A stretch of DNA of 64,000 nt. It comes from Actinoplanes sp. NBC_00393. Lineage in GTDB: Bacteria; Actinomycetota; Actinomycetes; Mycobacteriales; Micromonosporaceae. Positions 42,901 to 50,625 of this stretch are shown one piece after another. Under the pieces are notes generated by a model. That model was not told the DNA's origin. It was given only the letters and a program-made list of their open reading frames with translations, and ran no database searches. Location: contig NZ_CP107942.1 in the NCBI RefSeq assembly GCF_036053395.1, forward strand, positions 5,484,501 through 5,548,500. Direction: 5' to 3'. Position 1 is the first letter of the stretch. Every line of letters starts with the position of its first letter. The translations under genes were made by a program, and so were the position numbers.

Positions 42901-43192
42901 CCTCGGCGGTGAGCTGGTAGCCGCCGTCGGACTGGGTGACGGCGTCGCCGCCGAGCAGCCGGCGCAGCCGGGAGACCAGCGACTGCAGGGCGTTGGGCGG
43001 GTCGGTGGGGCGGTCCCCGGGCCAGAGCGCGTCGACCAGGATGCCCGGCGGCACCGGGTGCCCGGCCGCGACGGCGAGCCGGGCCAGCAGGCCGCGCAGC
43101 CGGGCGCCGGGCACGGCCATCTCGGCGTCGCCGCGGTGGACCCGGACGGCGCCGAAGATGGCGACGTGCAGCCGGTCCCCGTCGTCACTCAC
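39962..43192 (-). CDS. SARP/AfsR-like regulator with BTAD, NB-ARC-like and TPR regions
   Basis: The GTG at 43192 is chosen for its GGGAGGATC ribosome site; 1076 residues. Residues ~1-95 form an OmpR-type winged helix of SARP proteins (LAVAAGHPVPPGILVDALWPG). Residues ~95-245 are the bacterial transcriptional activation domain (BTAD). At ~275 a STAND ATPase begins (VTVLGPGGAGKTRLALE Walker A, ILLVVDNCEHL Walker B, LPLALELAAAR), then ~500 residues of TPR-like helices. Such proteins activate secondary metabolite or stress genes. It converges on the DrrAB pump. Confidence 0.92.
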   Translation of the reverse strand: MSDDGDRLHVAIFGAVRVHRGDAEMAVPGARLRGLLARLAVAAGHPVPPGILVDALWPGDRPTDPPNALQSLVSRLRRLLGGDAVTQSDGGYQLTAEVDVTRFEGLAAAGRARLRAGDPVAAAAALGEAVALLSGPLAPELAEVAPAHATRLGQAIVDITADLAETELALGRAEQAGDRLTALFAEHPLNERVAALLVDCLAEQGRQADALAVYERIREELAEQLGADPGGALRERHLRLLRGAQPVQVTTPSNLPAPLTSFVGRDDDLARIDALLAAGRLVTVLGPGGAGKTRLALEAARRRAGAYPDGTWLIDLASVTEAAKVGAAVVAAAGLRGSALFETPSRVRPDSLDDLDVLAERLSGRRILLVVDNCEHLVDAVARLTSALLVRCPHLHVLATSREPLAVDGEALVPLGPLGLPEPDAEFADAARTPAVRLFAERAGAVRPGFRVDAGTVADVVRLVRGLDGLPLALELAAARLRTLALPELAAGLSDRFRLLTTGSRTAQPRHRTLRAVIAWSWNLLAGDERALAERVAVLPGGVTAESAAALAPFAAADVPDLLAALVDRSLLQLAPDGRYRMLETIREYGIERLTEQGILGEVRDLAADWFATFLARYDPMLRTADQFTAVRLLRAEYDNALAALRHLCDSGNGPAAIRFALHLCWYWHMFGRNTDASYWLTAALAVPGETDALAADCAEAILFLNRSGIEPTLMTETVDQRRVRVRALARRLLTHPDMPGATGAIATFVLYFGEEHDAAAERIERMIAGPDLWLASLGHMLRAQIAENAGDLGLLSLDAGAALDGFRRIGDKWGQATVLPLRALIRQYDGDLDGALADLRTARTLAGEFGSLDIADEIFIDLRWADLHMRRGEPAEATAAIAQARSRSERSASRELSLLVDALEAGFLAWQGELDRAGELLARAGAGLHSDGMPVMGGDHGVAIVGTMRATLALRRADPDGAEKALATAYPAALETQDMPILAMVSVAAAGLAVLRGRHRDAAVLLGAAARLRGSHDHTDLGVAEVSGQVRAALGDAGFGEAYAAGWSLDAAAARSLVDPARLNQPSLPAQARRE

Positions 43193-43235
43193 CCGACGAT
43201 CCTCCCGCGTGCTGTCCAGCCGGCCCACCCGGGTG

Positions 43236-43907
43236 TCAGTTCTCGTCGGCGTACGCCTCGACCTTGGCGGTGTCCCCGGCGACGATCAGGACCGCGCCCT
43301 CGGGGACGCTGGTCTCGGGTCGCGCGTACACGAAATCCTCGCCCGGCCGTTTGGTGCCGACCACCGTGACCCCCCACTTGGTGCGCAGCGCCAGCTGCGC
43401 CAGGGTCTGCCCGGCCGCGCCGCGCGGCGCCCGCACCTTGGCGATCGCGAAACCGTCGTCGAACTCGATGTAGTCCAGCATCCGCCCGCTGATCAGATGG
43501 GCCACCCGCTCGCCCATCTCCCGCTCGGGATAGATGACGTGGTCGGCGCCGACCGACGAGAGGATCTTGCCGTGCTTGACGCTGGTCGCCTTGGCCCAGA
43601 TCTCCGGCACGCCCAGCTCGGTGAGGGTGAGCACGGTCAGCACGCTGGTCTCCAGGTTGGTGCCGATGCCGACCACGGCACGCGGGAAATCGTGTACGCC
43701 GAGCTGGCGCAACACGTCCTCGTCGGTGGCGTCGCCCTCCACCACGTGGGTCAGCCGGTCCGACCAGTCCTGCACGATCCGGGCGTCGGTGTCGATGCCG
43801 AGCACGTCGTACCCGAGGTCGAGCAGGGCCTCGGCGACCGCGCCACCGAACCGGCCCAGACCGATCACCACGACGTTGCCGCCCTGCGACGTTCTCCTGT
43901 CAGCCAA
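43236..43907 (-). CDS. Trk/Ktr potassium uptake regulatory subunit (TrkA family)
   Basis: A 223-residue cytosolic protein. Residues ~10-130 are an RCK-N Rossmann domain (VVVIGLGRFGGAVAEALLDL, then GIDTD, GDATDEDVL), and ~140-223 an RCK-C (TrkA_C) domain. It starts at a TTG and overlaps the TrkH gene by 8 bp, so both form a potassium channel/transporter pair gated by nucleotide binding. Confidence 0.93.
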   Translation of the reverse strand: MADRRTSQGGNVVVIGLGRFGGAVAEALLDLGYDVLGIDTDARIVQDWSDRLTHVVEGDATDEDVLRQLGVHDFPRAVVGIGTNLETSVLTVLTLTELGVPEIWAKATSVKHGKILSSVGADHVIYPEREMGERVAHLISGRMLDYIEFDDGFAIAKVRAPRGAAGQTLAQLALRTKWGVTVVGTKRPGEDFVYARPETSVPEGAVLIVAGDTAKVEAYADEN

Positions 43908-45234
43908 CGAGGGGCCTCTCCTCCGGATAGCGGAACTGTCTGCGGCGGGTGTTCAGCGCGATCGCGGTGCCCACCGCGATCGTGCCGACCCGGCCGACGT
44001 ACATCAGCACGACCAGCACGGCCTGCGCGCCCGGCGGCAGCTGCGGGGTGATGCCGGTGCTCAGGCCCACGGTCGCGAAGGCCGAGGTGGCCTCGAACAG
44101 GGCCCGGTCGAACGGCACGTTCTCGGTCAGCGCGTCCAAGGCGACGGTACCGGCCGCGACCAGCAGCACGCCCAGCAGCGCCACGGTCATCGCCTGCCGC
44201 TGCGTCTCCTCGGCGATCCGGCGCCGGCGGATCACCACGTCCGGCTCGCCGCGGAGCTCGGCCCAGATCACGTACGCCAGCAGCAGGAAAGTCGTCAGCT
44301 TGATGCCGCCGGCGGTGCTCGCGCTGCCGCCGCCGATGAACATCAGCCCGATCGTCACGGCGACCGTCTCGCTGTTCGCCTGCCCGAGATCCACGCTGTT
44401 GAAGCCGCCGGAGCGGGTCATCACGTCCTGGGTGAAAGCGGCCAGCAGCTTGCCCGGCACGTTGAGCGGACCCAGCGTGCCCGGGTTGCGCCACTCGAAC
44501 GTCAGGAAGACCAGGAAGCCGACGACCGAGAAGAACAGGGTCCCGCACACCGTCAGCCAGGTGTGCGTCGACCAGCATCCGGGCGTACGCCACTCGCGGA
44601 ACAACTCGAACAGGACCGGGAACCCGATCGCGCCGGCCATCACCCCGAGAGTGAGCGGCAGGCAGATCCACGGGTCGGTGACGAACCGGACGATGCTGTC
44701 CGGGTAGAGCGCGAAACCGCCGTTGTTGAACGCCTGGACCGCGTGGAAGACCGCTCCCCAGACGGCCCGGCCGAACGAGTAGTCGTAGGTCAGCCAGAAC
44801 CGCAGGGTCAGGACGAACGCGATGGCGCTCTCACAGACCAGCATGACCAGCGCGACCCGCAGCAGCACGGCGCCGATGTTGCCGCTGGCCAGGCCGGCGC
44901 TCTCGGCCTGGGCGAGCAGCCGGCCGCGCAGCCGCAGCCGGCGCGAGACCAGCAGGCTGAGCAGCGTGGCCAGGGTCATGATGCCGAAGCCGCCGATCTG
45001 CGTGAGCACGGTCAGCAGCACATGGCCGAACGGTGACCAGTAGCTCGGGGTGTCCACCACGGCCAGGCCGGTGACGCAGACCGCGGAGGCGGCGGTGAAC
45101 AGCGCGGTGATGAACGGGGCGTTGCCGGGCTCGGCCCGTGCGGCGGGCAGCATCATCAGGGCCGTGCCGATGGCGATCAGGCCGAGGAACGCCAGCGGGA
45201 CGATCCGGGCCGGATGCTGCCATGGTGATCGCAC
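43900..45234 (-). CDS. TrkH/KtrB-type potassium transporter
   Basis: A 444-residue integral membrane protein with a GTG start, carrying four pore-loop motifs: SAVCVTGLAVV, FNNGGFAL, TRSGGFNSVD (with GGGSASTAGGIK after it) and FATVGLSTGIT. These are the selectivity-filter glycines of the SKT (Trk/Ktr) superfamily. Takes up K+ for osmotic and membrane-potential control, with the TrkA-type subunit as gate. Confidence 0.94.
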   Translation of the reverse strand: MRSPWQHPARIVPLAFLGLIAIGTALMMLPAARAEPGNAPFITALFTAASAVCVTGLAVVDTPSYWSPFGHVLLTVLTQIGGFGIMTLATLLSLLVSRRLRLRGRLLAQAESAGLASGNIGAVLLRVALVMLVCESAIAFVLTLRFWLTYDYSFGRAVWGAVFHAVQAFNNGGFALYPDSIVRFVTDPWICLPLTLGVMAGAIGFPVLFELFREWRTPGCWSTHTWLTVCGTLFFSVVGFLVFLTFEWRNPGTLGPLNVPGKLLAAFTQDVMTRSGGFNSVDLGQANSETVAVTIGLMFIGGGSASTAGGIKLTTFLLLAYVIWAELRGEPDVVIRRRRIAEETQRQAMTVALLGVLLVAAGTVALDALTENVPFDRALFEATSAFATVGLSTGITPQLPPGAQAVLVVLMYVGRVGTIAVGTAIALNTRRRQFRYPEERPLVG

Positions 45235-45252
45235 CCGCTGAGTAATATCACC

Positions 45253-45723
45253 TCAGTACTGCAGCAGCGCCCAGCAGGCGGCCGCGAACGCGCCGGTGCT
45301 GGTGAGAGTGCGCAGATGGTTCCACGGGAGCCAGCGGGGCAGGAACGCGGCCCACACCGCGGTGGGATTCTCGATCTCGTGGGGGTCGCCGGCCTCGTTG
45401 AGCCGATTGTTGAGCGGGATGTTGACGACGAAGGTGACCAGCAGCGTCGCCGCGTAGAGCAGCAACGCGATCATCAGCGGGATGAACACCGCGGACGTGC
45501 CGGAATTCTGGAACGCCGCGATCGCGGTGAAGACCAGCGCGCCGATGAAGATCACCCCGAACAGCGGGTTCTGGATCGCCACGTTGATCCGCTGCATCAC
45601 CTCGACGGCGGCCCGGTCGCCGGCCGCGCGCAGACCCAGCATCACCGAGCCGGAATAGGCGTAGAAGAGGCCGGCCATCAGGCCCAGCATGAGCACGGCG
45701 AGCAGCAGGATCGTGGTGCGCAT
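45253..45723 (-). CDS. DUF1772 family membrane protein
   Basis: A 156-residue protein with four membrane helices and typical DUF1772 sequence (LMAGLFYAYSGSVMLGL, FVVNIPLNNRLNEA, WNHLRTLTS). Related to the anthrone-oxygenase-like group. It lies 18 bp upstream of the potassium transporter gene on the same strand, so may be co-transcribed. Function here unknown. Confidence 0.88.
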   Translation of the reverse strand: MRTTILLLAVLMLGLMAGLFYAYSGSVMLGLRAAGDRAAVEVMQRINVAIQNPLFGVIFIGALVFTAIAAFQNSGTSAVFIPLMIALLLYAATLLVTFVVNIPLNNRLNEAGDPHEIENPTAVWAAFLPRWLPWNHLRTLTSTGAFAAACWALLQY

Positions 45724-45741
45724 CCCGTTTGTCTACACGTG

Positions 45742-45758
45742 TTGCAGAAATCCTGCAA
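45742..45758. promoter_or_regulatory. palindrome upstream of the DUF1772 gene
   Basis: TTGCAG and CTGCAA around a 5-bp AT-rich spacer, 19 bp before the DUF1772 start; a candidate operator in a 200-bp divergent region. Confidence 0.4.
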
Positions 45759-45804
45759 ACGAATAAGTCTTCACATCCAAGCCCGCCTATGTTTGTCTGT
45801 GGCC

Positions 45805-45816
45805 GGGAGCGCTCCC
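45805..45816. promoter_or_regulatory. LacI/CebR-type operator upstream of the pectate lyase gene
   Basis: GGGAGCGCTCCC, a perfect 12-bp palindrome 108 bp before the pectate lyase ATG. It matches the core of the CebR/LacI-family operator (TGGGAGCGCTCCCA) that represses polysaccharide-use genes in actinomycetes. Confidence 0.6.
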
Positions 45817-45923
45817 CTAATCCCCCATAGATCCGCGCTCCGAGCGCGCTGGTCCCCACGGTCTTTCTGATCGTTCAGTGTGCTGGGAATGCGGGTCTCC
45901 GCTACCCGAAAGAGGCTGAAGAA

Positions 45924-46883
45924 ATGTCAGTCCGAATCACCCGGGCCGTCCTGCCGCTCGTCCTCGCGGGCACCGTCCTGAGCGTTCCCCAGCACGCGAC
46001 GGCCGCACCGATCCAGCCCTTCGCGATCACCGACCTGGTCGGCTGGGCCACCCAGAACGGCGGCACCACCGGCGGCGGCAGCGCTGCGACCACCACCGTG
46101 ACCAGTGCATCCGCGCTCACCTCAGCGCTCGGATCGTCCTCCGCGGCCGTCATCCGGGTCTCCGGGACGATCAACTGCAGTGGCATGCTCCGGGTCCGCT
46201 CCAACAAGACGATCATCGGCAACGCGGGCGCCGCGATCGTCGGCTGCGGACTCAACATCAACGGCGATCGCAACGTCATCATCCGCAACCTGTCCTTCCG
46301 GAATTGGAACGACGACGCGATCAACGTGCAGGAGTCGGCGACCAACATCTGGGTCGACCACAACAGTTTCAGCAACGGCTACGACGGTGCCGTCGACATC
46401 AAACGCGGATCCGATTTCATCACCGTGTCGTGGAACCGCGTATTCAACCACGACAAGTCGATGCTGCTCGGCCACAGCGACAGCAACGCCTCGCAGGACA
46501 CCGGTCACCTGCGCGTGACATACCACCACAACTGGTTCGACGCGTCGACGCAGCGTCATCCGCGGGTCCGTTTCGGTAACCCGGTGCACGTCTACAACAA
46601 CTACTACCGGGCCAACAGCGGCTACGGCGTCGCCTCCACCGAAGGCGCCGGCGTACTCGTCGAAGCCAACTCGTTCGAGAACGTGGACGACCCGTACCAC
46701 CTCGGCGAAGGCTCCTCGGACGCGGGCACCCTGGTAGCCCGCAACAACCTGCTGGTCAACTCCGGCAGCGGCCAGACCGGCGGCAGCGTGCGGGCGATCC
46801 CCTACGCGTACACCGCCGACGCCCCGGCCAACGTGAAATCCATCGTGACCGCCAACGCCGGCGCAGGACGCATCAGCGTTTGA
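45924..46883 (+). CDS. secreted pectate lyase, polysaccharide lyase family 1
   Basis: A 319-residue protein with a signal peptide (residues 1-27, ending TAAA/API). The right-handed beta-helix lyase family is shown by NIWVDHNSFSN, GAVDIKRGSDFITVSWN, RVTYHHNWFDASTQRHPRVR (catalytic Arg region) and VHVYNNYY. It would cleave pectate/polygalacturonate by beta-elimination outside the cell, fitting a plant-litter saprophyte. A LacI-type operator upstream suggests carbohydrate induction; a strong terminator follows. Confidence 0.95.
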   Translation: MSVRITRAVLPLVLAGTVLSVPQHATAAPIQPFAITDLVGWATQNGGTTGGGSAATTTVTSASALTSALGSSSAAVIRVSGTINCSGMLRVRSNKTIIGNAGAAIVGCGLNINGDRNVIIRNLSFRNWNDDAINVQESATNIWVDHNSFSNGYDGAVDIKRGSDFITVSWNRVFNHDKSMLLGHSDSNASQDTGHLRVTYHHNWFDASTQRHPRVRFGNPVHVYNNYYRANSGYGVASTEGAGVLVEANSFENVDDPYHLGEGSSDAGTLVARNNLLVNSGSGQTGGSVRAIPYAYTADAPANVKSIVTANAGAGRISV

Positions 46884-46922
46884 TCCACATCAGCTGATCC
46901 ATATCAGTCGTGATCCGCTTCC

Positions 46923-46951
46923 GGATGCCCTCCCCTCCGGGGAGGGCATCC
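46923..46951. terminator. terminator of the pectate lyase gene
   Basis: A 13-bp stem (46923-46935 with 46939-46951) and a 3-nt loop, 40 bp after the stop codon, followed by CCCCTTTCC. Confidence 0.93.
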
Positions 46952-47004
46952 CCCTTTCCACCCGTCCCCACATCCCCACCGGACCCCACGTCCCCACCCC
47001 GCCC

Positions 47005-47135
47005 CGCCGCACACTGCCCCGTCCCGCCGCACACACCGCCTCACCCCCGCCGCACACCGCCCCGTCCCGCCGCACACACCGCCTCACCCCCGCCGCACAC
47101 TGCCCCGTCCCGCCGCACACACCGCCTCACCCCCG
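47005..47135. repeat. 43-bp tandem repeat, three copies
   Basis: CCGCCGCACAC(T/C)GCCCCGTCCCG followed by CCGCACACACCGCCTCACCC, repeated about three times with period 43, then decaying. Confidence 0.85.
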
Positions 47136-47626
47136 CCGCACACCGCCTCACCGCACACCGCCCCGCCGCACCCCCGCCGCACAGCCCCGTCCGGCCCCAC
47201 AGCCCTGCCCCAGCTCCCAGCCGGCCGGCGGGAAACCGGCCTTGTGGATCACCCAGCCGGAAGTTATGACCCTCAGCACCGGCCGGACAACCCAGCTGTC
47301 CCTCACGGCTGCTTCCACACGCGCGAAACAACCCTCACCGCCAGCCCGACAACCCAGCTGGCGCTCACGGCTGCTTCCGCGGGCGGGAACAGCCCTGAGC
47401 GCCTGCCGGACCGGTGTGCCTCAGCCGGCAAGCCGGGCACGGCCGGGCAGGGCCGGGCAGGGCCGGGCAGGGCTGGGCCTACCGCGGCCGGCGTTGCCTG
47501 GCGGGCGGACCTCGGCGCTGAGCGTCTAGTCACCTTGCGGCGCCAAGGCTCCGGCTCGAGCTGAGCCACTTGATCATGCTGGGCCGACGTTGAGCGTCCC
47601 CACCCAGCCGCAGAAGGAGCACTCCA

Positions 47627-48247
47627 CGTCAGCCAGACCACCCGGCTGACCACCAACGTCGCCTCCCGACCACCGAAGCAGCACCCACCGTCAGCCAGAC
47701 CACCCAGCTGACCACCAACGTCGCCTCCCAGCCACCGAAGCAGCACCCACCGTCAGCCAGACCACCCAGCTGACCACCAACGTCGCCTCCCAGCCACCGA
47801 AGCAGCACCCACCGTCAGCCAGACCACCCAGCTGACCACCAACGTCGCCTCCCAGCCACCGAAGCAGCACCCACCGTCAGCCAGACCACCCAGCTGACCA
47901 CCAACGTCGCCTCCCAGCCACCGAAGCAGCACCCACCGTCAGCCAGACCACCCAGCTGACCACCAACGTCGCCTCCCAGCCACCGAAGCAGCACCCACCG
48001 TCAGCCAGACCACCCAGCTGACCACCAACGTCGCCTCCCAGCCACCGAAGCAGCACCCACCGTCAGCCAGACCACCCAGCTGACCACCAACGTCGCCTCC
48101 CAGCCACCGAAGCAGCACCCACCGTCAGCTGGACCGCCCGGCTGACCGGCAGCGTCGCCTCCCGGTCGATGAAGGAGCAGTCACCGTCAGCTGGACCGCC
48201 CGGCTGACCGGCAGCGTCGCCTCCCGGTCGATGAAGGAGCAGTCACC
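47627..48247. repeat. 62-bp tandem repeat array, ten units
   Basis: Units start at 47627, 47689, 47751, 47813, 47875, 47937, 47999, 48061, 48123 and 48185, each with CGTCAGC, with a partial eleventh at 48247. Units 2-8 are nearly identical; the last two form a diverged subtype (CGTCAGCTGGACCG...GATGAAGGAGCAG). Each unit holds the inverted pair GTCAGC/GCTGAC, able to form a hairpin. Period 62 is incompatible with coding. Confidence 0.97.
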
Positions 48248-48301
48248 GTCAGCTGGGGGGTTGGCTGAAGGGAAGGGTGATCTTGGCGGTTGGGAGGAGG
48301 G

Positions 48302-49651
48302 TCAGGGTAGGGCGGCCAGGCGGGTGGTCAGGAAGCGGCGTTCGGCATCCGTGGGGGCCTGGGACAGGGCCACGTGGTAGGCGGCGGCGGCTTCGGTGGT
48401 GCGGCCGAGGCGGGTCAGCAGTTCGGCTCGGGTGGCCGGCAGCAAATGGTAGGCGGACAGGGACGGGGCTTCGGCGAGGGTGTCGAGGAGGGCCAGGCCG
48501 GCGGCGGGGCCTTCGGCTTCGGCGATGGCTACGGCTCGGTTGAGTTCGATGATGGGGGACGGGGTCAGGCGGGCCAGCTCGGCATACAAGGCCGCTATCT
48601 GGGGCCAGTCGGTGTCGGCGGCGTGTGGGGCCGTGGCGTGGCACGCGGCGATGGCGGCCTGCAGCCGGTATGGGCCGCGGCCGGGGGAACGGGCGAGTAC
48701 GCGTACCCCCTCGGTGATCAGGTCGTGGTCCCAGCGGGCGCGATCCTGGGCGCCCAGGGTGACCAGGTCGCCGGAGGCGTCGGTGCGCGTCGCGCGCCGG
48801 GAATGTTGCAGCAGCATCAGGGCCAGCAGGCCGCGGGCCTCGGGTTCGTCGGGCATCAGGTCGGTGAGTACGCGGGTCAGGCGGATCGCTTCGTCGGCCA
48901 GGTTCTCGCGGCCGGCGGTGTAGCCCTCGTTGAACATCAGGTACAGCACCGCGAGCACGCCGGCCAGGCGTTCGGGGAGCAGGTGGGCTTCGGGGACCCG
49001 GTACGGGATGGCGGCGTTGCGGATCTTGCGTTTGGCTCGGACCAGGCGCTGGGCCATGGTGGGTTCGGCGGTCAGGAAGGCGCGGGCGATCTCCGTGGTG
49101 GTGAGCCCGGCCAGGGTACGCAGGGTGAGCGCCACCCGGGCATCGAGCGGCAGCGCCGGATGGCAGCAGGTGAAGATCAGCTTCAGCCGGTCGTCGGGCA
49201 CCGCTTCGTCCTCTCGCGGCGGGTTCGGGTCGGCCAGCAGGGCGGCCGCCTGCAGCCGCGCGGCTTCGGAGGCCGCACGGCGCAGGCGATCCACGGCACG
49301 GTTGCGCGCGGCGGTGGTCAGCCAGGCACCGGGATTGCGGGGTACGCCGTCCGCGTCCCATTTGCTGACGGCCCGCGTGAACGCGTCCTGGGCGCACTCC
49401 TCGGCCAGGTCCCAGTCGCCGGTGAGCCGGATCAGTGTCGCCACGATCCGGCCCCACTCCTCCCGGAATGCCGCATCCACCGCAGCCGCCGCGACCCCAC
49501 CATCAGCCGCGACAGGCGCATCGGTCGCAGGCCCGGCGCTGACTACGGGCCGAGCATCGGCCGCGGTCCCGGTGTCCGCGGCCGTGGTGTCCGCCGGGCC
49601 GGCGGCGCTGTGGGCCGGTCGGGAAGTGGGTTCAGGCATTCCGGGTGGCAC
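48302..49651 (-). CDS. ECF-type RNA polymerase sigma factor, ECF42-like (DUF6596)
   Basis: A 449-residue sigma factor. The GTG start at 49651 has GGAGGA upstream. Residues ~1-60 are a low-complexity Ala/Thr leader. Sigma-2 ([19 protein letters not shown], then [20 protein letters not shown]) and sigma-4 ([20 protein letters not shown]) follow. The long C-terminal DUF6596/TPR-like extension ([24 protein letters not shown]) defines the ECF42 group. That group is encoded with YCII-domain (DGPF) proteins, exactly as here, and lacks an anti-sigma factor; control is thought to lie in the extension. Confidence 0.93.
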   Translation of the reverse strand: MPPGMPEPTSRPAHSAAGPADTTAADTGTAADARPVVSAGPATDAPVAADGGVAAAAVDAAFREEWGRIVATLIRLTGDWDLAEECAQDAFTRAVSKWDADGVPRNPGAWLTTAARNRAVDRLRRAASEAARLQAAALLADPNPPREDEAVPDDRLKLIFTCCHPALPLDARVALTLRTLAGLTTTEIARAFLTAEPTMAQRLVRAKRKIRNAAIPYRVPEAHLLPERLAGVLAVLYLMFNEGYTAGRENLADEAIRLTRVLTDLMPDEPEARGLLALMLLQHSRRATRTDASGDLVTLGAQDRARWDHDLITEGVRVLARSPGRGPYRLQAAIAACHATAPHAADTDWPQIAALYAELARLTPSPIIELNRAVAIAEAEGPAAGLALLDTLAEAPSLSAYHLLPATRAELLTRLGRTTEAAAAYHVALSQAPTDAERRFLTTRLAALP

Positions 49652-49966
49652 CTATTCCTCCCAGAAGGGGCGGAGTTCGATGGCGCCGAAGTGCGCCAGC
49701 GGGTGTTTCGCGGCTATCGCGACCGCCTCCTCGAGGGAGGCGCAGTCCAGCACGTCGTAGCCGGCCACCCACTCCTTGGTGTCTGCGAACGGGCCATCGG
49801 TGATCAGGGCGCCGTGGCCGCGCACCGTGGTGGCGTCCTCCTTGCCGCAGAGCTGGTGGCCTTCCAGGCGGCGGCCGGCGGTTTCCGCAAGCCAGGACTC
49901 GACGGTGTTGTCGGCTTCGGTCATCTGGCGGCTGTCGTCCGCGCAGACCAGCATCAGGAATCGCAT
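49652..49966 (-). CDS. YCII-related (DGPF) domain protein
   Basis: A 104-residue ferredoxin-like fold protein with the DGPFADTKE signature and IELRPFWEE end. The stop abuts the sigma factor start, and its ATG overlaps the stop of the second YCII gene (TGATG), so the three form an operon. YCII proteins accompany ECF42 sigma factors; the mechanistic role is unknown. Confidence 0.92.
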   Translation of the reverse strand: MRFLMLVCADDSRQMTEADNTVESWLAETAGRRLEGHQLCGKEDATTVRGHGALITDGPFADTKEWVAGYDVLDCASLEEAVAIAAKHPLAHFGAIELRPFWEE

Positions 49967-50310
49967 CAGTCGTGCTCCCGCCAGTAGAAGGGCCTGATTT
50001 CCACGCCGACCCGGCACGCCGGATGGGTGGAGGCGGCCTCGATGGCCTGGTCGAGGTCGGCGGCTTCGACGATCTCGTAGCCGCCGATGTGTTCCTTGGT
50101 GTCGGCGAACGGGCCGTCGGTGACCAGCACCTCGCCGTCGCGGACGCGGACGGTCACGGCGTCGGCGGGCGGGCGCAGGCGCTGGCCGCGGTGGGTGATG
50201 CCGCGGTCGGCGAGTTGCTGCTGCCAGGCCTGGAAGCCGGGTGACGCGGCTATCTCCGACGGGGACGGCTCAGCCGTGCCGTCGTCGAGCATCCAGAGCA
50301 TGTAACGCAC
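49966..50310 (-). CDS. YCII-related (DGPF) domain protein
   Basis: A 114-residue paralogue of the adjacent protein: MRYMLWMLDDG, VTDGPFADTKEHIGGYEIVE, VEIRPFYWRE. First gene of the YCII-YCII-ECF42 operon. About 50 bp upstream is a nested inverted repeat that could be the operon's control site. Confidence 0.92.
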   Translation of the reverse strand: MRYMLWMLDDGTAEPSPSEIAASPGFQAWQQQLADRGITHRGQRLRPPADAVTVRVRDGEVLVTDGPFADTKEHIGGYEIVEAADLDQAIEAASTHPACRVGVEIRPFYWREHD

Positions 50311-50358
50311 GGGTTCTCCCTCTCCTGCCGGGCTCGGAGATCGAGCCTCTCATCCAGG

Positions 50359-50425
50359 ACGACGCGGCACCCTCCCGGAAATCGACAACCCGTCGCTGTC
50401 GATTTCCGCCACCCGGCCGCGTCGT
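50359..50425. promoter_or_regulatory. nested inverted repeat upstream of the ECF42 operon
   Basis: Outer arms ACGACGCGGC (50359-50368) and its complement (50416-50425) enclose inner arms GGAAATCGAC (50377-50386) and its complement (50398-50407). Both stems are perfect 10-mers. It could be a cruciform/operator pair or a folded 5' UTR. Confidence 0.6.
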
Positions 50426-50466
50426 GCTGATGAACGAACCGGAACGACGAGTGGATGGAGCCCGAG

Positions 50467-50625
50467 ATGCAGCCGTTGGCCAACATGATCTGGCAGATCG
50501 CCGATGTGCAGGCGGAGTCGACGCGGGAGATGGAGAACGCGATGGGCCGCCTGGCCGCGGCGACCAGCCGGGCGTTGCGCCGGGTCAGGCGTGGCGGCGG
50601 TGAATCTCCGCAGCCTGAGCGGTGA
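50467..50625 (+). CDS. small hypothetical protein, 52 aa
   Basis: ATG at 50467 with GGAG six bases upstream (an in-frame ATG also at 50455). The peptide (MQPLANMIWQIADVQAESTR...) is helical and amphipathic, ending basic. Its 3' end overlaps the convergent NACHT gene by 41 bp. Function unknown. Confidence 0.45.
   Translation: MQPLANMIWQIADVQAESTREMENAMGRLAAATSRALRRVRRGGGESPQPER

Larger units (their letters stand above)
46952..48301. other. 1.35-kb gene-free repeat region
   Basis: No gene is supported on either strand; open frames are repeat artefacts. It holds a 43-bp repeat block (47005-47135), scattered degenerate 62-bp-spaced units (e.g. GACAACCCAGCTG at 47286 and 47348), and the main 62-bp tandem array (47627-48247). 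It lies between the 3' ends of the pectate lyase and the sigma factor gene. Confidence 0.8.

Noticed and set aside
39692..43369. 1225-codon plus-strand frame opposite the SARP regulator
   Set aside because: Low-complexity translation rich in Gly/Gln/Arg, produced by high GC on the antisense strand of a well-supported regulator.
46910..47269. Pro/His-rich plus-strand frame after the pectate lyase
   Set aside because: Translation of the terminator and the 43-bp repeats; no ribosome site.
47627..48247. CRISPR array
   Set aside because: The 62-bp units are head-to-tail with no unique spacers; units are identical throughout, so this is a tandem repeat. No cas genes are nearby.
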